This document shows, piece by piece, positions 25,744 to 35,227 of a stretch of 64,000 bases of DNA (the first letter of the stretch is position 1; each line of letters begins with the position of its first letter). Under the pieces are notes generated by a model. That model made no database searches, was not told where the DNA came from, and saw nothing but the letters and a program-made list of their open reading frames with translations. This stretch comes from Cytophagales bacterium (GTDB lineage Bacteria > Bacteroidota > Bacteroidia > Cytophagales > Thermoflexibacteraceae): the NCBI GenBank assembly GCA_013299115.1, contig JAAFKA010000021.1, positions 1-64,000 of the forward strand, given 5' to 3'. Position numbers and translations under genes: made by a program.

Positions 25744-26436
25744 ATGTTGAATCATGACGATTTTATTGCAAAAATAGATGCTTACTTAGACCACAACCTC
25801 TCTGCCGATGATTTGGTGCTGTTTGAGCAGACTTTGCAAGCTAACCCCACACTAAAAAAAGAAATTGCAGCCCAACGCCTTGTTCGCAAAAGTCTTCAAC
25901 GGACTGGACAAGCCGAAATGAGGCAATTATTCAAGCAATTTCAGGCAGAATTGCAAACCGAAAATTCTCCTCTTGTTGATGAGAATGGAACAAAAGGAAA
26001 GGTAAAGCAACTGCACACCGAGCAAAAACGCCGTTATGCTTTATTGGCAGTGGCAGCCTCGATAGCCATTTTTATAGGCATTGGCGTAGTTTTTTGGTTT
26101 ACAGACAAGCCTGAACAGGCAACTTTTGCTCAAAATCTATCTACCCACAAAATAGAATACATAGAGCAAAACGGAGAAACTATGGGCTATGCAGGCACAG
26201 GTAGCGAAGGCAAAGACTACAAAACTTTGCTCTTTTCTAAAAGTGAAACTTATGACAAACCGCATTACGAATTTGTACATAGAGATACTATTTTGCTCTT
26301 TTCCAACTCTTTAAGCCCAGCAAAAGATAATTTGCAGTTGGTTTATGACAGCCAACAAAACAAATATTTTTTGCGTATCAATGGCAAACCACACGAGGTA
26401 GAGCAAGGTTTTAAAGGAGTGAAGGAATTGAAGTAG
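25744..26436 (+). CDS. Anti-sigma-factor-like membrane protein
   Basis: About 230 aa from ATG 25744 (MLNHDDFIAKIDAYLDHNL); an in-frame start three codons earlier is also possible. The cytoplasmic N-terminal 75 residues are helical, as in anti-sigma factors of the phylum (LFEQTLQANPTLKKEIAAQ), without a zinc-binding HxxxCxxC. One membrane helix lies near residue 100 (RRYALLAVAASIAIFIGIGVVFW), followed by a periplasmic domain of about 110 residues. It probably restrains the sigma factor encoded at 24017-24595; this is inferred from layout and domain order. Confidence 0.7.
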   Translation: MLNHDDFIAKIDAYLDHNLSADDLVLFEQTLQANPTLKKEIAAQRLVRKSLQRTGQAEMRQLFKQFQAELQTENSPLVDENGTKGKVKQLHTEQKRRYALLAVAASIAIFIGIGVVFWFTDKPEQATFAQNLSTHKIEYIEQNGETMGYAGTGSEGKDYKTLLFSKSETYDKPHYEFVHRDTILLFSNSLSPAKDNLQLVYDSQQNKYFLRINGKPHEVEQGFKGVKELK

Positions 26437-26488
26437 AGGTTTAGCCAAAAAAAAATTAAAACTTACTACCACCCATTTTCATTTGCCC

Positions 26489-27673
26489 ATGCAAAACCTC
26501 AATAGTACAGATAAAAAACAAGAAACTGCCATTTTAGTTGCCCTGATTCACCAAAAACAAGGTGTAGAAAAGACACAAGAATACTTAGACGAATTGGCTT
26601 TTTTGGCAGCTACAGCAGGAATTCTGACTCTCAAAACCTTTACGCAACGATTGGAAAGACCCGATATAAAAACTTTTGTGGGCAAAGGAAAATTGGAAGA
26701 CATAGCAGCCTACCAAAAACACCATGATGTGAATTTGGTTATCTTCGATGACGAACTCAACGCCTCGCAACTCCGCAACCTCGAACAGCTTTTGAACTGC
26801 CGTATTTTAGACCGCAGTATGTTGATACTGAAAATTTTTATGCTCAGAGCAAAAACTGCACAAGCCAAAATTCAGGTAGAGTTAGCAAACTACCAATACA
26901 TTTTACCTCGTCTTACCCGACTCTGGTCCCACCATTCTCGCCAGAAAGGTGGCATTGGACTGCGTGGCGGACCTGGCGAAACCGAACTCGAAACAGACCG
27001 CCGTATTGTAAGAGATAAAATTTCGTTGCTCAAAGAAAAGTTGGAACTCATTGAAAAACAAGCTTTTACCCAACGAAAGTCGAGAGAAGCCTTAGTTCGA
27101 GTGGCTTTGGTGGGCTATACCAACGTGGGTAAATCTACACTGATGAATTTGCTTTCAAAATCGGAGGTCTTTGCCGAAAATAAATTGTTTGCCACCGTAG
27201 ATGCCACGGTTCGCAAGGTGGTTTTAGACCAAACTCCTTTTTTGCTTACTGATACGGTTGGGTTTATTCGCAAATTACCCACTACACTAATTGAGTGTTT
27301 TAAGTCGACACTTGCCGAAATAGTAGAGGCAGATATTTTGCTGCACGTGATAGATGTTTCTCACGAGTCTTACGAGGAGCATATAGAAGTGGTAAACAAA
27401 ACCTTAGCCGAAATTGGGGCTGCAAATAAAACTATTATCTTGGTTTTCAATAAGATAGACCTTTACAAAAATGAGGAAATTGTAAATAATGATGATGCTT
27501 TGACTTCTACTATGGAACAGTTGCAAGCTACTTACATAGGCAAAAATCCACAAGAAGACCGAAAAGCTATTTTTATTTCTGCTCTCCAAAAAGAAGGAAT
27601 TAACGACTTGCGGGCTTTGCTGGCAAAACAAGTAGCAAAAATTCACTTTACTATCTACCCAAATTATCATTAG
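26489..27673 (+). CDS. hflX: Ribosome-associated GTPase HflX
   Basis: 394 aa from ATG 26489 (MQNLNSTDKKQE); an in-frame TTG at 26483 is a weaker start. HflX splits stalled or dormant ribosomes in stress. The N-terminal HflX domain includes TFVGKGKLEDIAAYQ and VIFDDELNASQLRNLE. The glycine-rich linker KGGIGLRGGPGETELETDRR is diagnostic. G-domain motifs are G1 VGYTNVGKSTLMN, G3 DTVGFIRKLP and G4 FNKIDLY, with IFISALQKEG as G5. It ends 4 nt into the convergent HisA-like gene. Confidence 0.95.
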   Translation: MQNLNSTDKKQETAILVALIHQKQGVEKTQEYLDELAFLAATAGILTLKTFTQRLERPDIKTFVGKGKLEDIAAYQKHHDVNLVIFDDELNASQLRNLEQLLNCRILDRSMLILKIFMLRAKTAQAKIQVELANYQYILPRLTRLWSHHSRQKGGIGLRGGPGETELETDRRIVRDKISLLKEKLELIEKQAFTQRKSREALVRVALVGYTNVGKSTLMNLLSKSEVFAENKLFATVDATVRKVVLDQTPFLLTDTVGFIRKLPTTLIECFKSTLAEIVEADILLHVIDVSHESYEEHIEVVNKTLAEIGAANKTIILVFNKIDLYKNEEIVNNDDALTSTMEQLQATYIGKNPQEDRKAIFISALQKEGINDLRALLAKQVAKIHFTIYPNYH

Positions 27674-28401
27674 GCATTTTTTGCTATGAATTCTTCGATT
27701 TCCTTTAAGGAAACTAATCCGTCATAATAAGATTTGCCTATGATTACGCCATATAACCCCATATCATTCAGCCGTTTGATGTCGTCCATAGAACGGACAC
27801 CACCACTTGCAAAAATTCGCAAGTTGGGGAAAGAGGCTTGCAATTTTTTATACAGGTCAAAATTAGGACCTTGCAAAGCACCGTCTTGAGCTATATCAGC
27901 ACATTTTAGGTAGATGATACTTCTTTCGTAGTAGTATGCGATATGCTCCATAAGACTGAGTTGCGTGTTTTTCAATCGTCCTCGCACTGCCACTTTTCCA
28001 TGCAACGAATCTGCACTCAATATGATTTTTGACCTACCATAAGAAACTATCCATGAAGAAAAAAGTTCTTTATTTTCGGCTGCTATGCTTCCAATCGTAA
28101 CCATTTTTGCCCCAAATTCAAAGGCGTGACTGATATCACCAAAAGACTGAATACCCCCACCAAAGTCTATGTTTAGTTGAGTATGACCAGCAATCAGTTG
28201 TAAAGCTGCATAATTGACTACGGTTCTTTGTTTTGCCCCGTCGAGGTCTATCAGGTGTAAACGGCGGATTCCATGCTCCTCAAAACGCATAGCAAACTCT
28301 AAGGCAGACTCCGAATAGGTGGTTTTATTATTGTAATCTCCATACACAAGGCGTACACATTTACCTTCGAAAATGGAAATGGAGGGGATTATTTCTATCA
28401 T
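27670..28401 (-). CDS. HisA-like TIM barrel with altered active site
   Basis: 243 aa, clearly in the HisA family (ProFAR isomerase, fourth step of histidine synthesis): GKCVRLVYGDY, LHLIDLDGAKQ, NIDFGGGIQS, GSIAAENKE, FASGGVRSMDDI and GVIIGKSYYDG. The first catalytic Asp, in the IIPAxDL motif after strand 1, is Ser here (IIPSISIFEGK). The second (LSADSLHGKV) is kept. Around it the usual KDG is LHG, GW is GR, and DIxRDGxLxGPN is DIAQDGALQGPN. No other his gene is close. It may be an inactive or altered paralogue; whether another hisA exists cannot be seen here. Confidence 0.8.
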   Translation of the reverse strand: MIEIIPSISIFEGKCVRLVYGDYNNKTTYSESALEFAMRFEEHGIRRLHLIDLDGAKQRTVVNYAALQLIAGHTQLNIDFGGGIQSFGDISHAFEFGAKMVTIGSIAAENKELFSSWIVSYGRSKIILSADSLHGKVAVRGRLKNTQLSLMEHIAYYYERSIIYLKCADIAQDGALQGPNFDLYKKLQASFPNLRIFASGGVRSMDDIKRLNDMGLYGVIIGKSYYDGLVSLKEIEEFIAKNA

Positions 28402-28529
28402 AATTGGTTACAAATTTTTGTTTATGTCAAAGTAAATAAATTATTGCTATAAAATCCTAATTTTATACACAATTTCTTTTGGTATGCTTCTTGTGAAAAC
28501 TAATTCATACGCACACCCCACGATACCTA

Positions 28530-29990
28530 ATGATTGACAGTTCAAAAATAGCCTACATATTAAACAACTCACCAAGTGTTGAATTGCTGAAACTTAGAAA
28601 CAGGGAGGTTATCATTACTTTTTTGTTCAATACTTTTTCAAATCAACAAGGAACAATTTTATTAGCAAAGCTACATCATCAACTGATGGATTATTTGGAG
28701 ACTATTCAAGTAGAAATTGATGAGGATATTGAAATAACATTTGCAGATACTTATGAGGTTAAAGCTAAAAAATATATTCAAAGCTGGACAAACAAAGGGT
28801 TTCTGACAAATTATCAAGACGAAACAGGGGAAATCTACTATGAACTTTCATCACATTCGAGCAAAACACTGGACTGGCTTGCAAGTCTGAAAAAAGAAGA
28901 ATATGTTGGCACTGAGTCTAAGTTCAAAAACATTTTCAACCAACTCAAAGAACTTGTTGAGTTTACTAATGAAGATACTGACAAACGAATACAGCTACTC
29001 GAAGACAAAAAACTCGAAATCGAACACCAAATACAAAGAATTAAAATAGGGGAAGATGTAAAAGTATTTCAGGATTTTGAAATAGTTCCTCGTTTCAACC
29101 AATTAACGAAATCTGCCAAAGAATTAATTTCGGACTTTAAAGAAGTAGAAGATAATTTCAAAGAAATAACAAAAAATATTTATCTTAAACACGCAGAAGG
29201 CAGTTTAACAAAAAGCCATATTCTTGAATTTACTTTTGATTCAATAGATGAATTAAAAAATAGCCAACAGGGAAAAAGTTTTTACGCCTTTTATACTTTT
29301 ATTCTAAGTTCATCATTGCAAGAAGAATGGGGCAATTTGACAAAGGAATTGTATAAAATACTGGAAGCAAGAGAAATAGAAGTTACAGACTACTTTTTAA
29401 AAGGAATGAAAAAACATCTTCATTCATCGGGGCAAAAAGTTTCAAAAGCCAACGATAAAATGGCAGAGAAGTTGAGCAGAATAATTAGGGAAAATGAAAC
29501 CTCAAAGTCGGAGGTTACAAAAAGTATTATTCAAGATATTAAAAAATCTTTGATTGAATTGAGCAAAGCCAAAATAAAACCCGATGTTTCTTTTGAACTT
29601 GAGGAAGAGGCTGACCTACATATTCCTTATGAGAGAAAACTAACTTTTGAGCAAGGTGAAGAACTTGTCTATAAAACAAAACCTAAATTGGCAGTCGATG
29701 ATATTTCTCAGGCAAATCATCTGAATAAATTATTCAACATCTCGGCGATTGACAAAGAAATGCTGAGAAAAAGAATTAAGGAGGTGCTTAGAAACAAATC
29801 GCAGACGACAATAGCAGAAGTAATTGAGAATTTTGGAGGAATTGAAAAAGGATTGCCCGAAGTATTTGGCTATATTGGAATAGCAAAGGAATTTAAACAT
29901 TCAATAAATCCCAATAAAACGCAAAGTATCGAATTTGATAGGAAACATAAAAAATCAATTTTAATACCTGAAATAATTTTGACCAAATGA
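28530..29990 (+). CDS. jetA: Wadjet subunit JetA (DUF3375)
   Basis: 486 aa. The protein starts like DUF3375/JetA kleisin-type subunits (NNSPSVELLKLRNREVIITFL), has winged-helix segments in the first 130 residues (KSWTNKGFLTNY-like stretch and YYELSSHSSKTLDWLASL), and a long helical middle. JetA links the SMC-like JetC arms in Wadjet type I, which recognises and cleaves small circular DNA. It overlaps JetB by 4 nt (ATGA). It is divergent from the HisA-like gene, with a 128-nt promoter region between them. Confidence 0.9.
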   Translation: MIDSSKIAYILNNSPSVELLKLRNREVIITFLFNTFSNQQGTILLAKLHHQLMDYLETIQVEIDEDIEITFADTYEVKAKKYIQSWTNKGFLTNYQDETGEIYYELSSHSSKTLDWLASLKKEEYVGTESKFKNIFNQLKELVEFTNEDTDKRIQLLEDKKLEIEHQIQRIKIGEDVKVFQDFEIVPRFNQLTKSAKELISDFKEVEDNFKEITKNIYLKHAEGSLTKSHILEFTFDSIDELKNSQQGKSFYAFYTFILSSSLQEEWGNLTKELYKILEAREIEVTDYFLKGMKKHLHSSGQKVSKANDKMAEKLSRIIRENETSKSEVTKSIIQDIKKSLIELSKAKIKPDVSFELEEEADLHIPYERKLTFEQGEELVYKTKPKLAVDDISQANHLNKLFNISAIDKEMLRKRIKEVLRNKSQTTIAEVIENFGGIEKGLPEVFGYIGIAKEFKHSINPNKTQSIEFDRKHKKSILIPEIILTK

Positions 29991-30568
29991 ACAGTTTAGA
30001 AAAAAATATAAAACCTTACTCAAAAGCAATAGTGAAATTGCTTAAAGGCAGCGTAGAAAGAAATGCTACTGTATGGGAAGATATAGTCTATTATCAACTA
30101 GAAATTCAAGAATATGTAAGTCAAATAGGTTTGGAACTTATTGTAAAAAAGAACGAGGGTTTTGCTTTCTTAAAACAATTTGAAGACAGCGAAGGCAATA
30201 CCTTGGGGCTTGTTACAAGAAGGCAAATTGGATTTGAAACTTCGATTGTATTAGTAGTACTTCGTCAGATTCTCGAAGAATTTGACAGCAATCCTACACA
30301 ATTTCAGGTCTTCGAAAAATTTATTAGTGATGCAGAAATAAAGGAAGAAGTAGAGTTATTTCTTCCCGAAAAATTTAACAGGGTTAAATTTTTGAAAGAA
30401 TTAGATGGTTACATAAAAAAAATTGTTGAATTAGGTTATTTATCAGAGGTAAATAAAAAAGATAATGAAACCAAGTATCAAATTAAACGAATTATTAAGG
30501 AAAAAGTTACCTTAGATGTTCTTAAAGAGTTTAAACTAAAATTGCAAGACTATGTTGAGTCTATTTAG
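29987..30568 (+). CDS. jetB: Wadjet subunit JetB (DUF4194)
   Basis: 193 aa with the DUF4194 features of a KITE/MukE-like winged-helix subunit: IVKLLKGSVERNATVWEDI, GLVTRRQIGFETSIVLVVLRQ and FLKELDGYIKKIVELGYL. It binds the kleisin JetA in the Wadjet complex. Start and stop overlap both neighbours (4 nt with jetA, 17 nt with jetC), which suggests coupled translation. Confidence 0.9.
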   Translation: MNSLEKNIKPYSKAIVKLLKGSVERNATVWEDIVYYQLEIQEYVSQIGLELIVKKNEGFAFLKQFEDSEGNTLGLVTRRQIGFETSIVLVVLRQILEEFDSNPTQFQVFEKFISDAEIKEEVELFLPEKFNRVKFLKELDGYIKKIVELGYLSEVNKKDNETKYQIKRIIKEKVTLDVLKEFKLKLQDYVESI

Positions 30569-33500
30569 CACAAGTTCGGATAAGGCAGGTTTTAGACTTC
30601 AATCTATGGAAGTCTATAATTGGGGGACTTTTCACGAGAAAATATTTAAGATAAATCCGCAAGGCAATAATTCTCTTTTAACAGGTGCAAATGCGTCGGG
30701 CAAAAGCACCTATATCGATGCGTTGCTGACTTTGCTTGTTCCTATAAAAAAAGACCGTTTTTATAACCAATCGTCAGGTGTAGAAAAGAAAGGTGATAGA
30801 ACAGAAGAAACCTACGTTTGTGGGCACTATGGCAATATTCAACGAGAGGGAGAATCTGGCACGACAACGCAAATGCTAAGAGGAAAAGATACTTATTCTG
30901 TTTTGTTGGCATCATTCTCAAATACTGACCAAAAAAATATTACACTTTTTCAAGTTCGATGGTTTGGCTCTTCTGATGGTACATTGAAGCAGGCTTTTGG
31001 TATTGCACACCTTGCTTTGACTATTGAAGCCGATTTTAGCCAATTTGACGGCAAAGGCAACTGGAAAAAAAGACTTGATAACATCTATAATATCAATTCA
31101 AGCAAAAAGAAAGTTGAATTTTTTGATGGACCAACTTCTTATGGAGATAGAATAGCAGAGGTATTTGGTATGCGGTCAATAAAGGGACTAAGTTTGTTCA
31201 ATCAGGTTGTTGGTGTGAAAGTTTTGGAAGATTTAGACCAATTCATAAGAACTAATATGCTCGAAGCTTACGAGGAGGACAAAGAAAATGCAGAGGAAAA
31301 ATTTATCAAACTGAAATCCAGCTTTGAAGCCTTGATTGATGCTAAAACCAATATAGAAAAAGCTAAAGAGCAAATTGAGCTATTAACATCAATAGATAAA
31401 ATAGCCGAAGAATTATCAACAATAGAAGCTGAACTGAAAGCACTTGCGGTTTCAAAAGAAATGGCGGTTTGTTGGTTTGCTAAAAAAACAGTTGAATTGT
31501 CTGCATTGGAGTTAGCGAAAAACGAAACTGCATTAGCTAAACTTCATGAGGAGTTATTAAATCTTCAATCCAAAGAAACCAACCTAAAAGCAGAAGAAAC
31601 TGATTTGATGGTTCAAATCAAAACAGACAGTGTTGGAAATCAAATTGAAAAATTAAAAACTGAAATTACAAGATTAGAAAACAGCAGAGATATAAGAAAT
31701 AAGAAACTTATTGAATATAACAACATTGCACAAAAAATTGAACTTTCGCTAAATCCAAGTAGTGAGGTTTTCGGAGAAAATAGAGAAACAGCAAAAAACA
31801 AAAAAAGTGCGTATCAGATAAAAATTGAGGTTGAAACCGAGAATCAGAGAAAACTTAAAAACGAAGAAGAAAAACTTAGGGAACAAAGTGCAGATATTAC
31901 TGCTACCATTCAAAAACTTCAAAAAAACAAGAACAATATTTCGGGCAGAGAAGCCGAAATACGGGAGGAGATTATTGCCTATGTGGGTGCAACGAAGGAG
32001 GAAATACCATTTATTGGAGAACTCATAAGAGTTTGTGAGGAAGAGAAAAATTGGGAGTTATCTATTGAAAAAATATTGCACAATTTTGCTTTGCGATTAA
32101 TTGTTTCTGATGAATACTATGCAAAAGTGAATGAGTATGTGAACAAAACCAACCTTAATGGTAAAATAACCTACCAGAAATATAGTCGTTTTACAGCATT
32201 GGGGAACTTAAAAACAAAAATTATTTTGCAAAATAGTTTGCTAAATAAAATTGAGTTTAAACCTAAAAATCTATATACAGTTTGGCTTGAAGATGTGATT
32301 GCAAATCAATATGACTATGCTTGTGTAAATGACTTATCCGAATTTAACCGTTATGACGAAAGGGCAGTTACGCAGGAAGGATTAATCAAATTCGCAAAAG
32401 GAAAACACGAAAAAGACGATAGACCACATATTTCAAAAAGGGAAAATTATGTTTTGGGTTGGGACAACAAGGAGAAAATTGCAAAACTGAAACAGGATTT
32501 GATTGAAATTCAAACTGCACAAGCAAAAAACCAAAAGGAATTAACAACCAATAAGGAACTTATTAAAAGTCTTGGGACTTTGAAAGAAGATTGTTCCAAT
32601 ATATACAATATCTACACTAAATATGACGATATTGATTGGCAAACTTATGCTAATCAAATTCAGGAAAAGGAAGAAGCAAAGAAAAAGTTGGAGGCTACAA
32701 ACGACAGGGTGAAAACATTGCAAGAACAGTTGGAGAAAGTGCAAGAAGATTTGGCACTTTTGACAAATACTCACATTAAAAATAAAAACAACGAAATATT
32801 TAAGTTAGAAGAAGTTACAATTAAAGGCATAAATGCTGATTTAAAACTAAATCAAAAACTGCTTGTTTCTATTGGCAATAAAGATACTTCGGAATTTGAA
32901 AAGTTGAATTCGGAATTACTTCAAGTGGAGTTTGCAAACATAACAACTAAGCAAACAGAGTTTCAAACGCATAAAACCTCAAAAATTAATCAATTCAATA
33001 CTAAAAAAGGAAATCTTGAATCGGAAGTTAGAATAAAAATCAATGCATTTAAGCAACCCGATGAAAGCATCACAAGTAAGTTTAAAGATTGGCGTGCAGA
33101 TGTGAGCAGACTGCCCGATTCTACTAATTTAGATTTATTGGTGGAATATCAAACTTTCTATCAAAAGTTGAAAGCTGATGATTTGCCAAAGTTTGAAAAG
33201 AAATTTAATGAATATTTGCAAGAAACCATTAGCCATAAAATTGGTGATTTTAGACTGTTTTTTGAAAATTGGTCTGATTCTATAAAGGAGAATATCCGTT
33301 TATTGAACGAATCATTAAAAGAAATTAATTTTAAAAATTCGCCTACCACTTATATTCAGCTTGTAGCACCGACGAGAATAAGTGATGAAGTAAAAGAGTT
33401 TAGAAATTTATTGTATCATGCAACTCCAAATTTCAAAGAAATAGATTCTACCATTGATGGTAGAAAAAACCACTTCTATAACCATATTGAGCCTCTCATC

Positions 33501-33974
33501 AATAAACTGAACAAAGAAGAGTGGAGGAAAAAAGTAATGGAAGTCCGTTTTTGGTATAGTTATAAAGCTGAGGAGTTTTATAGGGAAACTAATCAAAAAT
33601 TTAAGACTTATGAGAATATGGGGCAACTTTCGGGTGGCGAAAAAGCACAACTGACTTATACCATTTTAGGTTCTGCTATTGCTTATCAATTTGGACTTAC
33701 AAAAGAAGGCTTACAAACCAATTCTTTCCGATTTATTGCCATTGACGAGGCTTTTAAAGCACAAGATGAGGACAAAGCTCGTTATTTAATTACCCTCTGC
33801 AAACAACTTCATCTGCAACTTTTAGTGGTAACACCAAGTGATAATATTCATATTGTGGAAGACGCAATTTCTTATGTTCATTTTGTGGAAAGAAAAGATG
33901 AAAAATATTCTTGGCTGTATGATATGCCAATTGAGCAATTTAAAGAAGAAAGAGAAAATTTTATCAACAAATGA
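30552..33974 (+). CDS. jetC: Wadjet SMC-like ATPase JetC
   Basis: A 1140-aa MukB/SMC-like ATPase, motor of the loop-extruding Wadjet complex. The N-terminal head has SMEVYNWGTFHEKIFKI and Walker A LTGANASGKSTYIDALL near residue 47. Coiled-coil arms are at about 250-480 and 660-960 around a hinge. The C-terminal head has the signature LSGGEKAQLTYTILGSAIAY and Walker B RFIAIDEAFKAQDEDKARY, with VVTPSDNIHIVE after it. The Gly-rich P-loop and the DEAF Walker B are intact, so the motor should be active. It overlaps jetD by 4 nt. Confidence 0.95.
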   Translation: MLSLFSTSSDKAGFRLQSMEVYNWGTFHEKIFKINPQGNNSLLTGANASGKSTYIDALLTLLVPIKKDRFYNQSSGVEKKGDRTEETYVCGHYGNIQREGESGTTTQMLRGKDTYSVLLASFSNTDQKNITLFQVRWFGSSDGTLKQAFGIAHLALTIEADFSQFDGKGNWKKRLDNIYNINSSKKKVEFFDGPTSYGDRIAEVFGMRSIKGLSLFNQVVGVKVLEDLDQFIRTNMLEAYEEDKENAEEKFIKLKSSFEALIDAKTNIEKAKEQIELLTSIDKIAEELSTIEAELKALAVSKEMAVCWFAKKTVELSALELAKNETALAKLHEELLNLQSKETNLKAEETDLMVQIKTDSVGNQIEKLKTEITRLENSRDIRNKKLIEYNNIAQKIELSLNPSSEVFGENRETAKNKKSAYQIKIEVETENQRKLKNEEEKLREQSADITATIQKLQKNKNNISGREAEIREEIIAYVGATKEEIPFIGELIRVCEEEKNWELSIEKILHNFALRLIVSDEYYAKVNEYVNKTNLNGKITYQKYSRFTALGNLKTKIILQNSLLNKIEFKPKNLYTVWLEDVIANQYDYACVNDLSEFNRYDERAVTQEGLIKFAKGKHEKDDRPHISKRENYVLGWDNKEKIAKLKQDLIEIQTAQAKNQKELTTNKELIKSLGTLKEDCSNIYNIYTKYDDIDWQTYANQIQEKEEAKKKLEATNDRVKTLQEQLEKVQEDLALLTNTHIKNKNNEIFKLEEVTIKGINADLKLNQKLLVSIGNKDTSEFEKLNSELLQVEFANITTKQTEFQTHKTSKINQFNTKKGNLESEVRIKINAFKQPDESITSKFKDWRADVSRLPDSTNLDLLVEYQTFYQKLKADDLPKFEKKFNEYLQETISHKIGDFRLFFENWSDSIKENIRLLNESLKEINFKNSPTTYIQLVAPTRISDEVKEFRNLLYHATPNFKEIDSTIDGRKNHFYNHIEPLINKLNKEEWRKKVMEVRFWYSYKAEEFYRETNQKFKTYENMGQLSGGEKAQLTYTILGSAIAYQFGLTKEGLQTNSFRFIAIDEAFKAQDEDKARYLITLCKQLHLQLLVVTPSDNIHIVEDAISYVHFVERKDEKYSWLYDMPIEQFKEERENFINK

Positions 33975-35119
33975 TAAGCCCTAACGAAATAAAAGTTAAA
34001 GCAGAACGGAAATATCTTTCCTTTCTCCAAGCTGTTGTGCAGGAAATTGCATTTTCAAAAATTATCATTACAGGCGACAAAACATATAACGACTTATCAA
34101 TTTCTGACTTTGAAAAAGAAATTTTGGCTCTTGTCAGTCAATCAAAAGAGAAAAAAGGATTTGGTTTTACGATAGCATACCAAACTGTAAAAACCAAAAC
34201 ACTTGGAACTCAAAGTGTGCCAACTACTATTTATTTTGATACAGAAAAAGACTTTTTACAATTCTTAGGCAAAGAAAAAGAGGTTGAACTTTTTATAAAA
34301 GATTGTCAAACTATTTATGCTCATTTTTCTGAATTAAAGGATTGGATAATTAAAAACCCAGCAAAAATAATTGAGCAGCAGGGCAAATGGGAAAGCATAC
34401 TAAGGGTTTGTAACTACTTTAAAAATTGCCCTAAGCCCAATATTTATAGTAGAGAAATACCTGCAAATGTTCACACAAAATTTATTGAACTAAATCAAAG
34501 CATTATTGCTGAACTACTCGATATAATTATTCAAAATTACGTTAATTTTAACGAAAAAGGATTTGAAAAAAGGTTTAATTTAAAATTTGTTGAACCCTTG
34601 ATTAGATTCAAAGTTTTAGACAAAGAAATTAGCCAAACTTATTTTTCAAACCTCGACGATATTTCTATTCCTGTTAGTCAATTTGAAAGCCTAAAACTTC
34701 CTTTGAGGCAAGTGCTTATCGTAGAAAATAAGACGACTCTTTACACAACTCTGACCTTGCCCAAGATGGATAAAACCATTGCAATTTTCGGACAAGGCAA
34801 TGCTGTTACCAATATTCAAAATGCCAAATGGCTAAATGAACTTGCTGTACTATACTGGGGCGACATTGATGTTCACGGATTTGAAATACTTTCGAGAATA
34901 AGAAAATACTTCGCCCATACGCAAAGTGTTTTAATGGACAAGGTAACTTTTGAAAAATTCTTTGAAAATGAACAGGGTAAGCCAACTACAGATACAACAA
35001 TGCTTAATTTGACAGACAAAGAAAGAGAACTTTACAAGCTACTCAAAACAAATAATTGGCGACTTGAACAAGAGAAAATATCATTTGACTATGTTAATCA
35101 ATATTTTAACAAGGAATAA
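33971..35119 (+). CDS. jetD: Wadjet nuclease JetD (DUF3322/DUF2220)
   Basis: 382 aa. N-terminal DUF3322 region (WESILRVCNYFKNCPKPNIY, REIPANVHTKFIELN) and C-terminal DUF2220 Toprim domain, related to topoisomerase VI A. Toprim signatures are the Glu in VLIVENKTTLYTTL near residue 250 and the acidic pair in YWGDIDVHGFEILSRIR near 300. In Wadjet, JetD cuts the DNA once JetABC has extruded it. With jetABC upstream in the standard order A-B-C-D and overlapping frames, the operon is complete and type I. REP-like hairpins follow the stop. Confidence 0.93.
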   Translation: MISPNEIKVKAERKYLSFLQAVVQEIAFSKIIITGDKTYNDLSISDFEKEILALVSQSKEKKGFGFTIAYQTVKTKTLGTQSVPTTIYFDTEKDFLQFLGKEKEVELFIKDCQTIYAHFSELKDWIIKNPAKIIEQQGKWESILRVCNYFKNCPKPNIYSREIPANVHTKFIELNQSIIAELLDIIIQNYVNFNEKGFEKRFNLKFVEPLIRFKVLDKEISQTYFSNLDDISIPVSQFESLKLPLRQVLIVENKTTLYTTLTLPKMDKTIAIFGQGNAVTNIQNAKWLNELAVLYWGDIDVHGFEILSRIRKYFAHTQSVLMDKVTFEKFFENEQGKPTTDTTMLNLTDKERELYKLLKTNNWRLEQEKISFDYVNQYFNKE

Positions 35120-35122
35120 CTC

Positions 35123-35215
35123 CGTTCAACCATTGGCAGGGTCTACAAACCACTGCCAATAGTTTTTTACCCCCCGTTTAACCATTGGCAGGGTCTATCG
35201 ACCACTGCCAAGGTT
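35123..35215. repeat. Two REP-like hairpins after jetD
   Basis: CCATTGGCAGGGTCTACAAACCACTGCCAATAG and CCATTGGCAGGGTCTATCGACCACTGCCAA lie in tandem between the convergent jetD and iron-binding protein genes. They are reverse-complement copies of the 9430-9660 family and may end both transcripts. Confidence 0.8.
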
Positions 35216-35227
35216 TCACTACCTTTT

